Position numbers and translations under genes: made by a program. DNA of 64,000 bases from Eupeodes corollae (lineage: Eukaryota; Arthropoda; Insecta; Diptera; Syrphidae): assembly GCF_945859685.1 (NCBI RefSeq), contig NC_079147.1, forward strand, positions 194,415,174 to 194,479,173, read 5' to 3'. Below the pieces are notes generated by a model. It was given only the letters and a program-made list of their open reading frames with translations, was not told the DNA's origin and searched no databases. Below, piece by piece: positions 1 to 12,985 of the stretch (its first letter is position 1; each line of letters starts with the position of its first letter).

Positions 1-559
1 GGTATTCGAGGTAGTTTGTTTTTATGTTATCTAAGGGTATTTGCACGTGTAGTTAATAGGACTTTAGAAATGTTTGTTCTAAATCAACGTTTAATTTCTC
101 GTGTTAAAGATTGAGTTTCTTTATCTTTGTTATTCCCCAGAATAGATTGGATTTAAACTGAAACTCGAAGGGCTTAATGGGGTCGGCTAACGTAAAGAGG
201 GGGAGTTTTAAGTTTTAAGAGATGGGTTTATCAGTTACGTGGGTGTCCAAGGGTCTTATAGGTTAAATTGTATACATATAAGGACTTAAATGACATTTCT
301 ATAGCTTATATAGTGGTTTTATGGAATTTTTGTCCGACTACGAAATTACAAAGATGTATAACATGTAGTAAAACAAAAAAAGTATCATATAAAATTGCTG
401 CGTAGTTGATATGTTAAAAATTTGTTTTAAAACATTTTAAGTATAGTGTTAAATTAGTTAACCAAATCGATTAGGTCGGTCAAAGAAAAGAAAGAGTCTT
501 CCAGGCCATTTATAAAATTAAGTGGGAGTGAATATTTAAAACTCATTATCAAGTTAAAG
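1..559. other. AT-rich non-coding sequence at window start
   Basis: I see no gene, RNA or recognisable repeat here. The stretch is AT-rich and its forward reading frames are closed by frequent stops. It may be intronic or intergenic DNA upstream of the first visible receptor exon. Confidence 0.5.
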
Positions 560-1190
560 TTCGAATTTGATCTAAAATAAGATATTTTACACGGAACCTG
601 TTGTAATCACTTTTGTAATCGTGTTCCTTGTCCTCCTTATCTTTTAAATTTAAAATTGTACCTCTCCGAAAAAAAATTCATAAATGATAAACTTAGACCG
701 ATTTCCATAATTTCGAAAGTCTGTGAAAGTATGGTGCAAACGTTCATTCAATCAGCGTTTTTACCAAATACAGTTGCATAATTGCTCTGATAAGACTCAT
801 TCAAGATTAAAAAACCGAACTTGATAATTAAATTGTCAGAGGATGGCTTCTTCTTGATGTTAGAATGCTTAACATAAAAAAGAGAAGTGATTAGATTCTT
901 GTCCTCTAACTTAAAAAATAGTAAATAAGCAGTTTGTCTTGATAGTCAGCTTTCTTATTTTTTACTCATAGTACGAGGGGTTCCTCAAGGATATATATTG
1001 GCTCCGCTACTTTTTTTTGTTAGATATTAACGAAGCTATGTATGTTATTCATTCTTGAAAAAATGCTACGCCGCAAATTGTATTCAATTAAACCATAGTT
1101 GTCACTTAGGTGTTGTAAAATTTTCGGTTTCAAATATCAACTAGGGTTTTAAGCGCTTAATCAATCCAATCCATAAAAAAGTGTTGAATG
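560..1190 (+). mobile_element. Decayed LINE (non-LTR retrotransposon) reverse transcriptase fragment
   Basis: Broken forward frames carry two reverse-transcriptase landmarks. One resembles the 'YRPIS...SKV.E' block (LRPISIISKVCE, around 690-725). The other resembles the 'GVPQGS.LAPLLF' block (GVPQGYILAPLLF, around 975-1015). They lie in the order and spacing expected for a jockey/CR1-type RT, but stops and frameshifts separate them. The element is dead, and the ends are approximate. It could belong with the next LINE fragment (2041-2800), but the intervening sequence is not recognisable. Confidence 0.55.
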
Positions 1191-2040
1191 AAACTAATTT
1201 ACCAACCGTAATACTCTAAATAAATGGAACATATTGCTGAAAAGTAAAATGTTTACAAGTAACACATTAGTCTGTGCAAATTTAAGCAGTCGTCTCCAAG
1301 TTCGGTTGGATTGGTTCTTTCATTAAGTGGCAAATGTACAACCACAATATTTTCATTGGATTTTCATGATAAATTTTCCAATTGTGATTCGAGAAGATTA
1401 CATATTTCCGTCATTAGAGCCAGTTTTTCAGAAAGTTTGGTTTTTGTCAGTATAAGGGTTTGCATTTCAGTTGACAATGCTCCGATGCCAGATTTTGTAG
1501 CAATGTCTTTGATTTTCTCGGTTAGGCAGTCATTAAAGATTTGTTTAAGATGAAGAATTGAAAGCTTACTAACATCAACGGTGTGTGTCATTGTGCTTGC
1601 AACGAATCTTTTATTGTTGGATTATACTTCCAGCGATGTTTCAGCTACCCTCTTTTTCGGTACATACAAAGAATTATTGTCTGCGTGAATACTTGTGTTG
1701 TCGTAACAATGATGATGTTTAAAAAAAAATATTCTTATCAACAATATGTTTAGGGTATTGAGCATAATATTTAGCGTAATTTAAAAGCTGTTTGGTTCTT
1801 CATTAAAATTACAATAATCTTTTGGTTTTCTAGCTAACATGACTTCTAATGAACAAGGAATTATGATTTGTTTGCTGATTTTTTTTTTCAACCTTATTTT
1901 GTTTTATTTCCTCACGTTGGTGAATTATTTATTTCTGCAAAAGAAGTAGTTGCCCAACTTTTAGTCCTTGAGCCATCTTGTTATTCATGAGAACATGGCG
2001 TTAGTATTTCTTAAAATTTGTATGCCTCTTACCATACTTT
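1191..2040. other. Unassigned AT-rich sequence between LINE fragments
   Basis: A 75-codon open frame on the minus strand (1364-1591) has no motif I recognise and no upstream or downstream continuation. I do not call it a gene. Nothing else is identifiable. Confidence 0.4.
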
Positions 2041-2800
2041 TTAACTTGTTCCTTCGGAATGGTGATTTTTGGTGGATCTCGAGAAAGCCTTCGACATAGT
2101 GTGGATTAACGGACTAATTGTCGATATTTTGAAAGAACTTGATAACTCCTTAGCGTTTGCTGATGATACTATATTGTATGCAATTAGCTCAAAAATAGAA
2201 AATACACAAGGGGAACTACAAAATAAATTCAATAGACTATAAACATTCTGCACAGAATGAAAACTTAAAATAAATTATTCTAAATGTGAAACCATACTGT
2301 TCCGTGCGTTTGGACAAGTTTTTATTCTTCAATGACCACATAAATACTCAATTAAAAAAAAGCCAGAGCTGCATTTATGTCTCTGTAAAGCCTATTCTAT
2401 TCCAACCGTTTGAGATCTGATGTGATGATTCGTCTAATTCAGACGTACACGAGTCCAGTATGGTGGAATATCAGTCCATCATACATGGAAAAATATATTT
2501 GAAAGAAAATGTCTCAGAGCATGTTTACAGATGTACAGAAGCGCACACTCAGATTTTCGGCATTTTGTCTCTAACAAAATACTCCTAGATAAATCCGATG
2601 TCGCGAATTGATAACTTCATCTTAGACCTAGTGAGAAATCACTTTTCAAGATCAGTTAATGTTACGGATAATGGGCTGGTCTACGGATGGTTTTATCTCA
2701 ATCCTCAGTATTTATGAAATACTTCGGAGAGTGGATACATACCTCCAGAAGGGTTTCTATATCTAGAACCTATCAAACTCGACAAACGTGAAGAGTGACT
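2041..2800 (+). mobile_element. Decayed jockey-type LINE, RT core to C-terminus
   Basis: Broken forward frames read the RT block 'LVDLEKAFDIVW' (about 2070-2105), then the catalytic 'AFADDTILYA' block (about 2155-2185). A C-terminal stretch follows with the pattern of a jockey-type tail (around 2500-2770, including 'YRSAHSDFRHFVSNK'). Stops and frameshifts interrupt it throughout. The YADD-type aspartates are still readable, but no continuous protein can be made. Clade placement within jockey is inferred from these short blocks. Confidence 0.65.
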
Positions 2801-3119
2801 GACAAAAGAATATTATATGAACCTGAAAATTTGGCAGGCTTAAGGTGGGGTAAAGCGATAAAATTGTACTACTTTTACTTAACGGTTTTGAGTTATATAG
2901 AGCGTTGAAATCTTCACTAAAATTAAAGCCTTGTGCTAGTATAAAAAGGTGAGTTTGTACAAAAGTTATTTCATGATGTTCCCACTTAATAGAAAAGTAT
3001 CTACAAGGATAAAACCCTCTTTTCTTGCGAGAAGCTAGGTTAATAAATATGAACAAATATGATATGACTTTAATAGCACGAGAGTAACATGAAAATTTTC
3101 TCAAAATATCATCGTTTGT
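2801..3119. other. Non-coding sequence, nothing recognised
   Basis: A 113-codon minus-strand open frame (2763-3104) overlaps the end of the LINE relic. Its composition looks random and it has no motif. I regard it as a chance frame. Confidence 0.45.
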
Positions 3120-3870
3120 GTTTTGATTTACTACAGAGCTATTAATTTGATTGATTCCAATGTTCCAATTGGGATCCTTTTGAATCCTCGTTATTTGCCA
3201 AGTTTCCTGTGGAATTCTTTAACCAACTTGGACCATCATTGGTCATTGTTTATTACATAGTGAGGAATTACACCCCGGGATGCTATGTCAGCTGGATTTT
3301 GCTTAAAAGGAACATGTTTCCAAATGCAACAGAGAAGGCTCTTAGTTTATACTAGAGACCCAGTTTTGGATAAATGTTTCCAGTCGAGGTGGATAGTCAC
3401 GAATCAAATGAAGGACAATCATTCAGTCCGTTCAAAGGTAAACATGATAGTTTTTTAGGCGCAGACTGCTTTGTACAGCGTTTACTAACTTTGTTAGCAA
3501 AACAGCTCCACAAAGGTCCAGCCGAGGTATTGAAATGGCTTTCAAGGAATCCGCTTTTGTTTTTGAGCAAAGTAGGTTAGTAAACACATTACCAGATGAA
3601 TATATGAATAAAATCCTAGGACCAAAAGACATAAATGACAACGACGTATTTATGCACCCAATGCAATGCATAAAAAAATATGTCTCATTGTCATTCTAGA
3701 GGGGGACCTGTTCCAACCTCCTGCAACCAGTGCTCGATATGTTTAAATCGGCTTTAGCCCAGCATAAGTCTGTTGTCTTTTCCTAAGCATGGGACATCTG
3801 CAAATCCAGCTCGAAGGACCAAAAAATGTTAGGGGATTCTTCTTAAGATAAATCCCACGGCTTAATTTGG
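3120..3870 (-). mobile_element. BEL/Pao LTR-retrotransposon pol relic
   Basis: Minus-strand frames read the segment typical of BEL/Pao polyproteins between RT and integrase. It runs 'CSKTKADSLKAISIPRLDLC' (3671-3432 frame), then after frameshifts 'KQNPADIASRGVIPHYV' and 'WWSKLVKEFHRKLGK' (about 3310-3190). The IPRLELCGA-like and NPADxASRG-like blocks are hallmarks of the RNase H region of this superfamily. No LTRs, protease or integrase are visible, so this is an internal fragment of a dead copy. Confidence 0.75.
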
Positions 3871-6090
3871 TTTTTGCTGCAAAAAAGTGTAAATGTAGTT
3901 TACAAATAATGATGTGTCCCAATACCGAACACTTGTGTTTTGTATTCTTATAGTTTATTATTTTATTGTAGTTCGGTTTATTTTTTTACTAATTTCCAAC
4001 ACTGCACTAAGTGATGAGCACAATTTTGTATGTTGTCAATTATTTGGTCGTCAAATATAGCTTGTATTAAACTTTCCAATTCATATATCAGGCAACGTAA
4101 AAAAATAATGTAAAAAGTATTTTCTTAAGAAACAGCAATTTGTCCTTGGCCAAACTTTGGGAAATGAAAAAACAAACTTTACACTCGAATAATGCAGACT
4201 ACCCTTAAAATCGACCTTTTTAGCCAAATAAATCAATTAAACTTAATTTAATTCAATTAAAACTTTTAATTGAGTATTAAGTAGAAACTCGTAAGATGTT
4301 GGCTATAATTATCCACAATAAATCTCAATTTAAGGTACTTAAATATTTATTGTAACCGCACATTTCATCAATCAAATGGTTCATTTTCATTGGATATAAA
4401 TATCGAAAGGCTATAATTTAGCTAATTAGTATCCCTTTATATATGTACGCATTTGAAACAAAGACTATTTTGATGATTTCATATAAATTATTGTTATTAT
4501 CCTTCTGCATACCATACACGTTTGGTGGGTACATTATGGTATATCCTTGTTCATTTGCAGTTGTATGAACTTAATCTTCTTTATCATTATAACAAGGAGC
4601 TCAGTTCTGTTTCTAGGGATTAACTATAATATCTATGTATCTTCGGGAATATTATTGAATTAATATGGTTGTATTTTCTTTGCATTTAATACTTTCTTAA
4701 AATTTTTAACAAAATGTTGATAAAAAAAAGAAAAGGATCAATGTTTTTTTAAATCATAAACATGAATAGGAAGTTCCTAAAATCAAGTTAAATTCAAATC
4801 GATTTTTCTGTGAACATATATTTTTGTATTGTTGAGCAATATGAACCCGCAGTTGTTAAGAATTAAAAAATAAATTGAATATTTCAATATTCTCCAAATC
4901 AAATAAATGGAATTTCAAAGAAAATCCTTTTAACAATGAAAAATCTGCTCGTATTGATTATTCTCAATTTTAAAAGCTAGAAATAAGAGGACATTCGACA
5001 TAAAAATGCTCTAAACATCTAATACAAAGGTTTTGAATATTTTACTTCCTTTGATAATGGACCCTTTTCAAATTTAAGGAGACTTTTATGGATAAAATAA
5101 GATTTTTGTTTGTTAAATTGTCACACACGTGGAAATGAATTCTTTGTTTATTAAATCATGTTTTTTTTTGTTTTCCATTAAGAATTTATTTTGTACTTAA
5201 ATTTTCCAAATCAACTCATGGCAATGAACATGAATTGACCTATTGGGAAATCCCATTTATTTTTATATTGAAAGTATTTTCGTCGAGGTATTCATAGATC
5301 TGTCAATTAATTTTTTGTATTTTTTTTTTTGGTAAGTTTGACCGAACCTCATGAATTTAAGGACATTTTTAAACCCCATAAATGTTTCTCAAATTGGTTT
5401 GTACATTTTATCGATCAACTTATTTCTCTTAAATGTTTTCTGCTTTTTTTTGTTAAAAATTGAACAGAACTAAAGGCGTAGATTTTAATGGATTACCTTA
5501 CGATGTTTAGAAATTCTTCCGATAAAAAGATTTCAGTAAGCGTTGTTGTTTAAAAGTAATTCAATTATATATTTTAAGAGTATAGTGAAAGGATATTCAG
5601 TAATTTTGTTTGATTTTCGTACTAATAAAATGCATTTCTTTAGCTCGAACAATTTTTTGCAACATTTTTTTAAATTTTTATTTGAAAATCGTTTTTTATT
5701 TTATTGTTTTGTACCTATGCATACAATTTTCTAGATTTAGTTTAAAAATATTATTAGTATGCAGTCAGTTTTTTTAAGAGCTTAGAAAAAAACGTATGTA
5801 TTAGTTCTCAACTCGTCAAATCATCACAAAAAAAATATTAAAATTTCATTAAAAATCAAAAATAAAAACAATGACATTTTTGATAATGTAATCAGTTGGT
5901 AATTTCTTAAGAAAAATGAAAAACTCTTCTGGAAAAATACAAAAATATTTTTTTTATTAAAATAATTTAAATAAAGAAACAAAATTTGAGAAAACTTAAT
6001 AAAATCGATCGGTTCGTTTTTTAGAAAATTCGATTTCCGACCAAAAAATTTGTATGAGGATCACTGTTATTTTGAGTTCTAAAAAAGCTT
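3871..6090. other. AT-rich non-coding DNA
   Basis: About 2.2 kb of very AT-rich sequence with many homopolymer A and T runs. Short open frames (for example 5543-5734) are Phe/Lys/Asn-rich and look like chance products of AT composition. I found no RNA gene or recognisable transposon. Confidence 0.5.
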
Positions 6091-6245
6091 TAAACTTTAA
6101 TTTATAAATTTGACGTCAATCGACCCAATTGTTTGGGCTGTGGCGGTGTGGACAGCCGGTTGGAATCGGGGGATCCACTTTTTTCGACTTCACTAACATC
6201 TTTAAGTCGTGTTTGATTTAAACATGGAGTGCGAACTTTTGTACG
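6091..6245 (+). repeat. Dispersed repeat, copy 1 (shared with 7065-7140 and 52790-52985)
   Basis: The block reads 'GTCAATCGACCCAATTG', then 'GGAATCGGGGGATCCACTTT' and 'TCGACTTCACTAACAT', then a GTTTGATTTAAA segment. The same ordered words occur at 52830-52985 (GTCAATCGACCTAAT, GGGACCCATTTTTTTGACTT, TTTCATTAAAATCTCGAG) and partly at 7065-7140. No protein is encoded. I cannot assign it to a transposon class. Confidence 0.5.
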
Positions 6246-6989
6246 AATGCCATACTTGCCATAAAGTCCCAATAAGTTGCAAGTCAAAATTGATTACAAT
6301 TGTATACAATGTTGTTTTGAAAAATAAATGGAACAACAAATCCAATTCAAGACAAGAAGTGACTTTTTCAGAATGCCATTGGATTATTGTGGATCTCATA
6401 TATTTTGTTATTGTCCCAGATTTCAAAATCCTGTTTTTTTTAAATGAGCCTCATCCCTGGAGTTAGTTTTTCAATAAAAACTAGATACATGTCCTTTCAG
6501 CTTCTGGGTTTGTCGAAACTTTTACTATTGCTAAGTCACTGCAAAAAATTATCAACTTATGGTTTGACTTTTAATAGAAATACAATTTATGAGTTTTCCT
6601 TCTTAGACGATTTTAAGTTGGATACTTCATGGCTGTGATCGTAGAGTAGTGTCCGACATGACGTAAGTCAAAATAAACGCTGATATTTGGACAGAATTTC
6701 TTTTCAATATATTTCAGGAAGTTTTCGTTATTTGTATGTGAAATTCGAAAAATTGTCCACTCGACATTAAAGTGTTTACAAACCATTCAACTTTCACCTT
6801 AATAAAAACTTTACTAGATTAAATGCACTACTGGGTCGCACAAAATTGCTCATGTATCCAAAGAGTCAAAATAAGTTTGTCTTCTAAAATTTAAATGCTA
6901 TTAAATTTTTCAAAAAAATTAAATTTCTAAATTTTTCAAAAAAAATAAATGTTTAAATTTTTAATTTACATCAATTACCATCATCATTT
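6246..6989. other. AT-rich sequence, nothing recognised
   Basis: Overlapping short frames on both strands (6209-6638 region) do not resemble any family I know and are not flanked by splice sites that would link them to the receptor. I see no supported feature. Confidence 0.4.
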
Positions 6990-7060
6990 AAAGTACACAG
7001 GAACGGTTGTGAGTGGTAAGTCACGAGTTCCTAGTTCTCTACGGACTGTTGCGCCACCCA
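6990..7060 (+). repeat. RTE-type LINE 3' tail fragment
   Basis: The block reads 'CACAGGAACGGTTGTGAG', 'TCACGAGTTCCTAGTT' and 'ACGGACTGTTGCGCCACCC'. The same words appear in reverse complement at 58491-58565, and the final 'CGGACTG..GCGCCACC' also ends the RTE-like coding relic at 53020-53250. This conserved terminus is probably the 3' end of RTE-type LINEs. Confidence 0.55.
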
Positions 7061-7064
7061 ACTT

Positions 7065-7140
7065 ATTGTTATTTTTAATGTCATGTTTGATTAAAATCTC
7101 TAGCTCGGGGTTTTTTACGAACTCAAAACTTTCCATAGAG
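7065..7140 (+). repeat. Dispersed repeat, copy 2 (fragment)
   Basis: The words 'TGTCATGTTTGATTAAAATC', 'TTTTTTACGAACTC' and 'AAAACTTTCCAT' align with 52925-52980 (TTTCATTAAAATCTCGAG, TTTTTTACGAATTT, AAAACTTGACAT). Only the distal part of the unit is present. Confidence 0.45.
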
Positions 7141-7159
7141 TATCTATATGTATCAACTT

Positions 7160-7900
7160 AAAAGAGGCTGGGATGCTACCCACAATAATAACTTCCCATT
7201 AGGGCTCATCATTCGATATTTCCAAAAGCTTAACAAAATATTAAAAACAACATTTTGTGTGAGATACGAAATTTGAAGTGAACATTTTTTTTTGTTCTCA
7301 TAAAACTTAAACGAAAAGCATTTATCAGTTAAGTGTCGTTTTTGTAAGTTTGCCTGTTTTGCAAAAAAAAAGTTCTCAAATGTGATTTTGTAAAAAAACA
7401 ACTAAATTTAAAGAATTTTGTACAATTAGTTTGATTTCAATTTTTGTATTGTTTGCAAAATGTTTAGTCATAAAACAACTTTTCCAAATTTAAGTTACTC
7501 TTATTTGAAAGCTTTTTTGAGTGGTAATATAAAAAAAACCATTTGCCATTATGTCAATAACAATGTTTTTTTTTAATTACTTAATAATATTTAAGTTAGA
7601 ATATTATTTTTTTATTTTTATATTAGAAAAACTATTTTTACCAATTTTTTGTAGACTTTTATTTTAAATAAGAAAACTAGGAATTTGGTCATTCTTAAAA
7701 TTTAACGAACTGCTAAAAGCAATTTTAATTAAGAGATAAAATTAGTTTGAAGGCATTATCTTAAATTGTTTCCAAGATATTCTACTAGAAAATAAATTTT
7801 TGACAACTTTTGGTAGTATTATTTTTAGGTTTGTATTTTTGTAAATAAAATAATGATTTCGTTTTTTCTTAAAATTTCACCAGGGGTGACAACTTTTAAT
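7160..7900 (+). repeat. AT-rich ~1-kb repeat family, copy 1 (diverged)
   Basis: It starts with 'AAGAGGCTGGGATGCTACCC' and 'AATAACTTCCCATTA', the head shared with copies at 18793 and 46254. The body carries diverged internal units with 'TTTTTACCAATTTTTTGTAG' and 'AAATTAGTTTGAAGGCATTA'. The ACGT-rich distal part seen in the full-length copies was not found. A minus-strand open frame over its head (7153-7401) is not a gene. The family is described at 18793-19845. Confidence 0.6.
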
Positions 7901-8309
7901 TTACAACTCGACAGTTGCAAAAATCTGTTCCATAAACAATTTCATAGTTTTGTGCAAATATAGGAAAATACTTGACAATTATTATTTTTTCGTTTTATTA
8001 AGATGCACTTAATTAAAATCAAGGAGAGTTTGTGGATAGAAATGGTGACCATTTAATACATTTTTATTTAACATTTCCAGATTATACAATAAAACAAAAA
8101 TTTGTCATTGTATTTTTTGGACCTATCAATATTTTACGAAATAAAGATTTATCAGACAAGTCTAAGTGTAGAATTGTCACCTGTCAATGTATTTTAATTC
8201 TAACTCAAATTTCACGTACAAAAAATATTCTAGATTAATCCTTCATCCATTTGACGAAGTATTCAAATTATAAATTTATTTTAGCAACAAAAAAAACTTG
8301 ACTTGTTTC
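7901..8309. other. Non-coding sequence, nothing recognised
   Basis: AT-rich, with a 68-codon frame (8032-8238) that shows no motif or splice context. Confidence 0.4.
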
Positions 8310-9975
8310 TAACTTCTGATCCTGATAAGAACCTCTAGGCACATCGGAACACAGTGTCAAATAAATCCAGTTAAAGGGAGAGCTCCAAAGAGAACTGTTT
8401 GGCAGTACGGTCTCAATAATTTCTTCACGATCTTTAACTGGTCTATAGTGATGTGGATCCAGTGCAAATATTATTATTAGTAAGATTTATCTTTGAAACA
8501 AAACTTTAATGAAAGGTGTTTCAGAGCCAACCCAACTTAGGAAAACCGGAAAAGGTTTAAACAAGCCAAAAAAGCCCTGCAAACGCCCATAATCGAAAAA
8601 CCAAATTTTTGCATGACCAAAAATTACTGCAAAGAATATTGCAATGTCCCAAAGGCAGTAAGAATTGTTGGTCATCTATAAAAACACGAGGAATTATTCC
8701 TTGTTGTCAATGACACTCCTTTAGTTAGCTCTATTGATAAAGCTTACTTGTTTTCAAAGCAGTTAGCCGAAAATTCCACCTTACCAGATAGTGTCATGGC
8801 TCCCCAGTTTTTAAACGCGTATATGATTCTATGGGCCCAATTAATTTTTGTCCTCGTATCGTGGCGAGAGTCCTTAAAGATCTCAACAATCATAAAGCGG
8901 TTAGTCCGGATGGTATCCCCGCTATTATTCTTATAAGTTGTTCTTCCACGTTATCAAAACCACTGCATAAGCTTTTCCATCTATCGTTTTCTTCTGGTCT
9001 GGTCCCGAGTAGTTGGAAAACTGCATTTGTTCAGCCAATCCCAAAAAAGGTGAATCTTCCTGCCCTGCATTGTCGACCGATAGTACTAACGTCCCTTCTT
9101 TCTAAGGTCATGGAAACGCTGATTAATTATCAACTTAAGAAATATCTTAAGGAACGGAAGTTTCTTAATGAGCGGCAGTTTGGCAGTGGAACAAATCTTT
9201 ACATTGTTTTGGAGAAAGTAAGATTATTGCACTTGATATTTCAAAGAAATTTGCTAAAGGCAGGCATCTTGCTCTTTTATCGAAAATGCTTGATTTTAGT
9301 ATATAAAAAAATGTTGGTGTGCCACAGGGCTCCGTTTTGTCTCCGACCCTATTTCTCATTTGTATGAATGATCTCTTGTTTGCTACTTCTAATCCAAAAT
9401 ATATTGTTTCCAGACTCGCCATCCTCCTCTTCGGATGGAAATCGTGTGGAATTCAATGCTCTGAAAGCCCAATGCTGTCTTGTATCGTTAAAGCGAGATA
9501 TACCCTCTTTGCCACTATCTTTGAGTGGCACTTGCATCGACGAAACTAAAAGTCTTGACATCTTCTAAATGAACATCAGCAACCACCTTTAGTGAAGCGA
9601 TCACATACTCTATGTCGCCAAAAATGCCGCAAGATGTCTAAGTGTTTTGAGAATATGCAAGAATTTTTTCTCTCCGTCCGATCTGGCTACAATCTACAAA
9701 ACCTATATATGTACTTTCGAAACTTGAATATAACTCTCATCTCTGGGCTATCGCTGGTGCGATAGTAACTTAGTTAAGCCTCTTGGACAGTATCCAAAGA
9801 ACAGCTTTTAAAATGATTGGTGACATTAACATCATCAACACGATTACGTCACTTTTATCTTTCCCTATCATTTCAATTTTCAAGAAACCAAAATCAATGT
9901 ACACCGGCACCTCCTATCCAACCCTTCCCTCTTTTCGTAATGCTCAAACTGTGTCTTTGGCATAATACTAATTTA
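8310..9975 (+). mobile_element. Decayed LINE, RT domain and C-terminus (family also at 36065-36950)
   Basis: The best preserved part is an open stretch at 8831-9367 that reads RT blocks 'KAVSPDGIPAIILISCSSTL', 'GLVPSSWKTAFVQPIPKK' and 'LTSLLSKVMETLINYQL'. A shifted frame continues with the 'PQGSVLSPTLFLICMNDLL' block (from 9322). A C-terminal tail follows around 9780-9960. Frameshifts and a lost YADD box make it non-functional. Words such as 'ENSTLPDSVM' and 'LLSKVMETLINYQ' recur at 36580-36740, so two copies of one family lie in this window. Jockey/CR1-like; the exact clade is not resolved. Confidence 0.75.
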
Positions 9976-12144
9976 ATGTCCGCTAAATAGAAAAAACAAA
10001 ATAAACCAATTCACTGAAAACTGTTGAAGAGTGAGATAAGGAAAGAGGAAGGACTTACTAGCAAAATAATGTATAAAATAATGATACTTAATATTTTCAT
10101 TTTATTAATTTTAAATTAGTTCTGATCATAATTCATGGCAATTTCGTGCTGAACTTAATATTGGAACCTGAAAAAAGACTTTTTAATATGGCACTATATC
10201 ACCTATCAAATCTTCGGAAGTCACTATGAGAAAAAATACCATTTATAAGTCAAATTGTTGCCTGGCATTAGCGGATATGTTTCTCTTTCCACCCCGAAAA
10301 CAAAACCAAGAAATCTCTAATTCTGGACTTCCAAAATATATCCTCTAACTCCATAGTATCTATTAGTAGTTATGGAGATTTCCCCTTAAACAAAAAGAGA
10401 ACATGAAACCAAATCATTTATTTTGTTTTCCTATTTTATACACAGTAAATAACTTTCAGATACAAATTAATTTATCTTTATCGAAATTCTATCATCAAGG
10501 TTCTTTTTCAAATCGATCCTTTTTTCACAAAGGTCAATTTTCATATAACAAAAAAACATACTTTTACTAACTCTTATGGTTGCAGGTACCTAACATATTG
10601 AAGGCCAAGTTAATTAGGGTTTATTTATATCTTCATTAGAAGACAATTTTGTGTTCTTGTTGTCTATATTTTTCCTTAATTAATTAGTCTAGTTAGCTCG
10701 ATCATGTGTGTGGTATTATTTTTGCCATTTTTCTTTACCGTACCGGGCTAATATAATGATTATTTTTTTTATAGCCCATCAAAATGTGTTTAGTATAACC
10801 AGATTTGTTGTTTTTGTTGGAATGGTATCCAGCTTCCACAATAAGCTGACGCCAGTATAATACAATTTTCATTAGACTGCAAGGAACCACCTTTCGAGGA
10901 GATGTAGGTGGTGCCATTACAACCAGAATTTCTATCATCGATGGCATCTGGGTTTGGTCATGTACGATATATGTAGGATGTAGGAAGACATAGCTTTAAA
11001 TAGAAACCTTCCTCTTGTACCTATATTTCATCTCGAATTGACCTACATAATAATGTCAAAAATTCAATTCAAGGATATTTTTAATCTTTATGGAGTGGAT
11101 GTATCTTTTTATGTGTTTTTTTTTTATTTGTTTTTGTTTCCTTCGCCCGGAGTGGGTGGTAAAGGAATTTTGTGCTTTATTTTCAAACTTGGTAAGAATA
11201 AAATTCAATTTTACAGAAACAAAAAAATACAACCTTTTTGTAAATATTTTTCAATGTTCAATGTTCAGCGATGTGAAACGACTCAGCACGTTCGAAATCG
11301 TATATGTAAGGTGTACTTATCTATACGTACTTACATTACATGTGTTTCTCAAATTTATACTTCAAAAGAAGGTGTTATATAAATTGGTTGTGGCTTATGT
11401 CACAACTCGAAATACTGACACTGATTTTTTTTTAAATTGTGCTTCAAAATAAGTTGTGGACATTTTGTTTTGTGTCACAATGTGGGATGAGTTTTTGCTT
11501 TAAAATTCGGTCATGCTTTGGGGATTGTGGCTTCATATTTTATTATTTTATTTATTTTCAATTAAAGTAAGAGTATTTTTTTAACCAAAGTATTACAAAT
11601 AAATCATGATTCTAGTTTAAAAACATAATATTTTTAGTTAAAAAATATGGGTTTTATTTATATTGTAAAAAAAATCAAAAATAAGATTTATAATAAAGTA
11701 TTTAATTATGATATAAAAGATTATTTAAAGTTATCGAATATCTTTAAGCTGTCAACACTTTTTTTACTGACGGTTATGTTGCCACAAGTCCAGTGATTTA
11801 TTTTTAGTTTGGTTTGACATTTCAAGAATTTAAATCGCATGATCATCTAGCAAAGCTTATATACTGCAAATTAGTCCAAGGCAAGAATCACAATTTAAGT
11901 AAACAATTTTTCGAGTGATACTAATCCTATAAAATATCAGTCAATAGTGATTATTATTAAATAGTCAACATTACTGACTTTTTCATTCATCCATTTAACA
12001 ACTATGCTTTCAAGATGGAGCCACATGTCAAAGAGCTCTTGTCACAATTGATTTATTGAATTACATTTTTGTGAAACTCCTATGACTTTAAACCAAGAAA
12101 ACCAACATTGCTTATTTCGATGCGGCTTTGTCATTGGAACCAGA
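9976..12144. other. Non-coding sequence
   Basis: About 2.2 kb without a supported gene. Two overlapping forward frames (11038-11452) are Phe/Tyr/Lys-rich and look random. A minus-strand stretch at 10740-10945 is somewhat less AT-rich and open in more than one frame, but it has no recognised domain and no convincing splice sites. Confidence 0.45.
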
Positions 12145-12985
12145 CTTAGGCAAGACAATGACCATCCGCTTTTCGAGCTTTTAGACAAATAATATAAGCA
12201 GTGTCCTAGCTACGATATTAAAATTGTCCTAAGCGATTTTAATGCCAAGCTAGGAAGGGAAGACGTCTTTGGTGGAATAATGGAGAAAAACATTCTGCAC
12301 GACAACACTACCCACAACGAATTCAGGCTCATATAAATTTTGATGTGAGCGAAAAGTCACAGTAGCCAGTACGCGTTTTCCTCTCCTCAACATCCACAAA
12401 TTAACTTGGAGTTCTCCAGATTAATCTATCGTCAACCAGATTGATCATAGTGCGATCGACGCCAGGCATGCTTCCAGCATCATGGATGTCCGAATTTTCC
12501 GAGGAGCTAACATCGACTAGAACCACTACCTCGTTGTAGCCAAGGTAGAACTTCAATATTCCAGACATAAGGCAAAACCGGAGATGCTGGAAGAAGATAC
12601 ACCGTTGAACGGCTTCAATCTCAAGAGATCGAGAAATCCTTCTCCAACCGAGTTACAAGTAACCCCTCTCGCCCGTATCGAGTACCCGTGGCAACATTGC
12701 CAAGATGCAATCAAAGAAGCCGACTCTGATGTGCTGGGTTTCAAGCAACCACTAACAAGGAACCCCTGGTTTGATGAGGAATGTTAGCAGGCAGATGCAG
12801 CTAAACAACAGGCACGCAAAGCGGCGCTACAAAAAAGAAGGAGAATGAGAAATGAAATAAGATAGAACCGAAGGCTGCAAAGACTACAGTAGACAAATCA
12901 TTTTGGAACCACAGTCGATGCTGAGGATATGGAAGAACCACTTCTGCAGACTGTATAACGGCGATCTGCCCCTACTTTTAATGGT
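12145..12985 (+). mobile_element. RTE-type LINE endonuclease-region relic
   Basis: Forward frames read an APE-type endonuclease end, 'IKIVLSDFNAKLGREDVFGG' (about 12212-12275), with the DFNAKxG motif. Degraded blocks follow corresponding to the NQIDHI and 'RRxxxSxxDVRxFRGAN' segments (about 12425-12510). A linker ends near 'RIWKNHFCRLYNGDL' (12924-12970). Stops and frameshifts are frequent. The order and wording match the RTE-type elements common in insects. Its RT half is missing. The relic at 27690-28862 carries the complementary RT half of a similar element. Confidence 0.7.

Noticed and set aside
10735..10947. Minus-strand stretch open in more than one frame, with some Cys/Ser/Gly-rich wording
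   Set aside because: It might suggest an extracellular-domain exon, but no frame shows a full motif and no convincing acceptor/donor pair was found.
11038..11452. Two overlapping forward frames of 114 and 120 codons
   Set aside because: Both are rich in Phe, Lys and Tyr as expected from AT-rich DNA, overlap each other in different frames, and show no domain or splice context.
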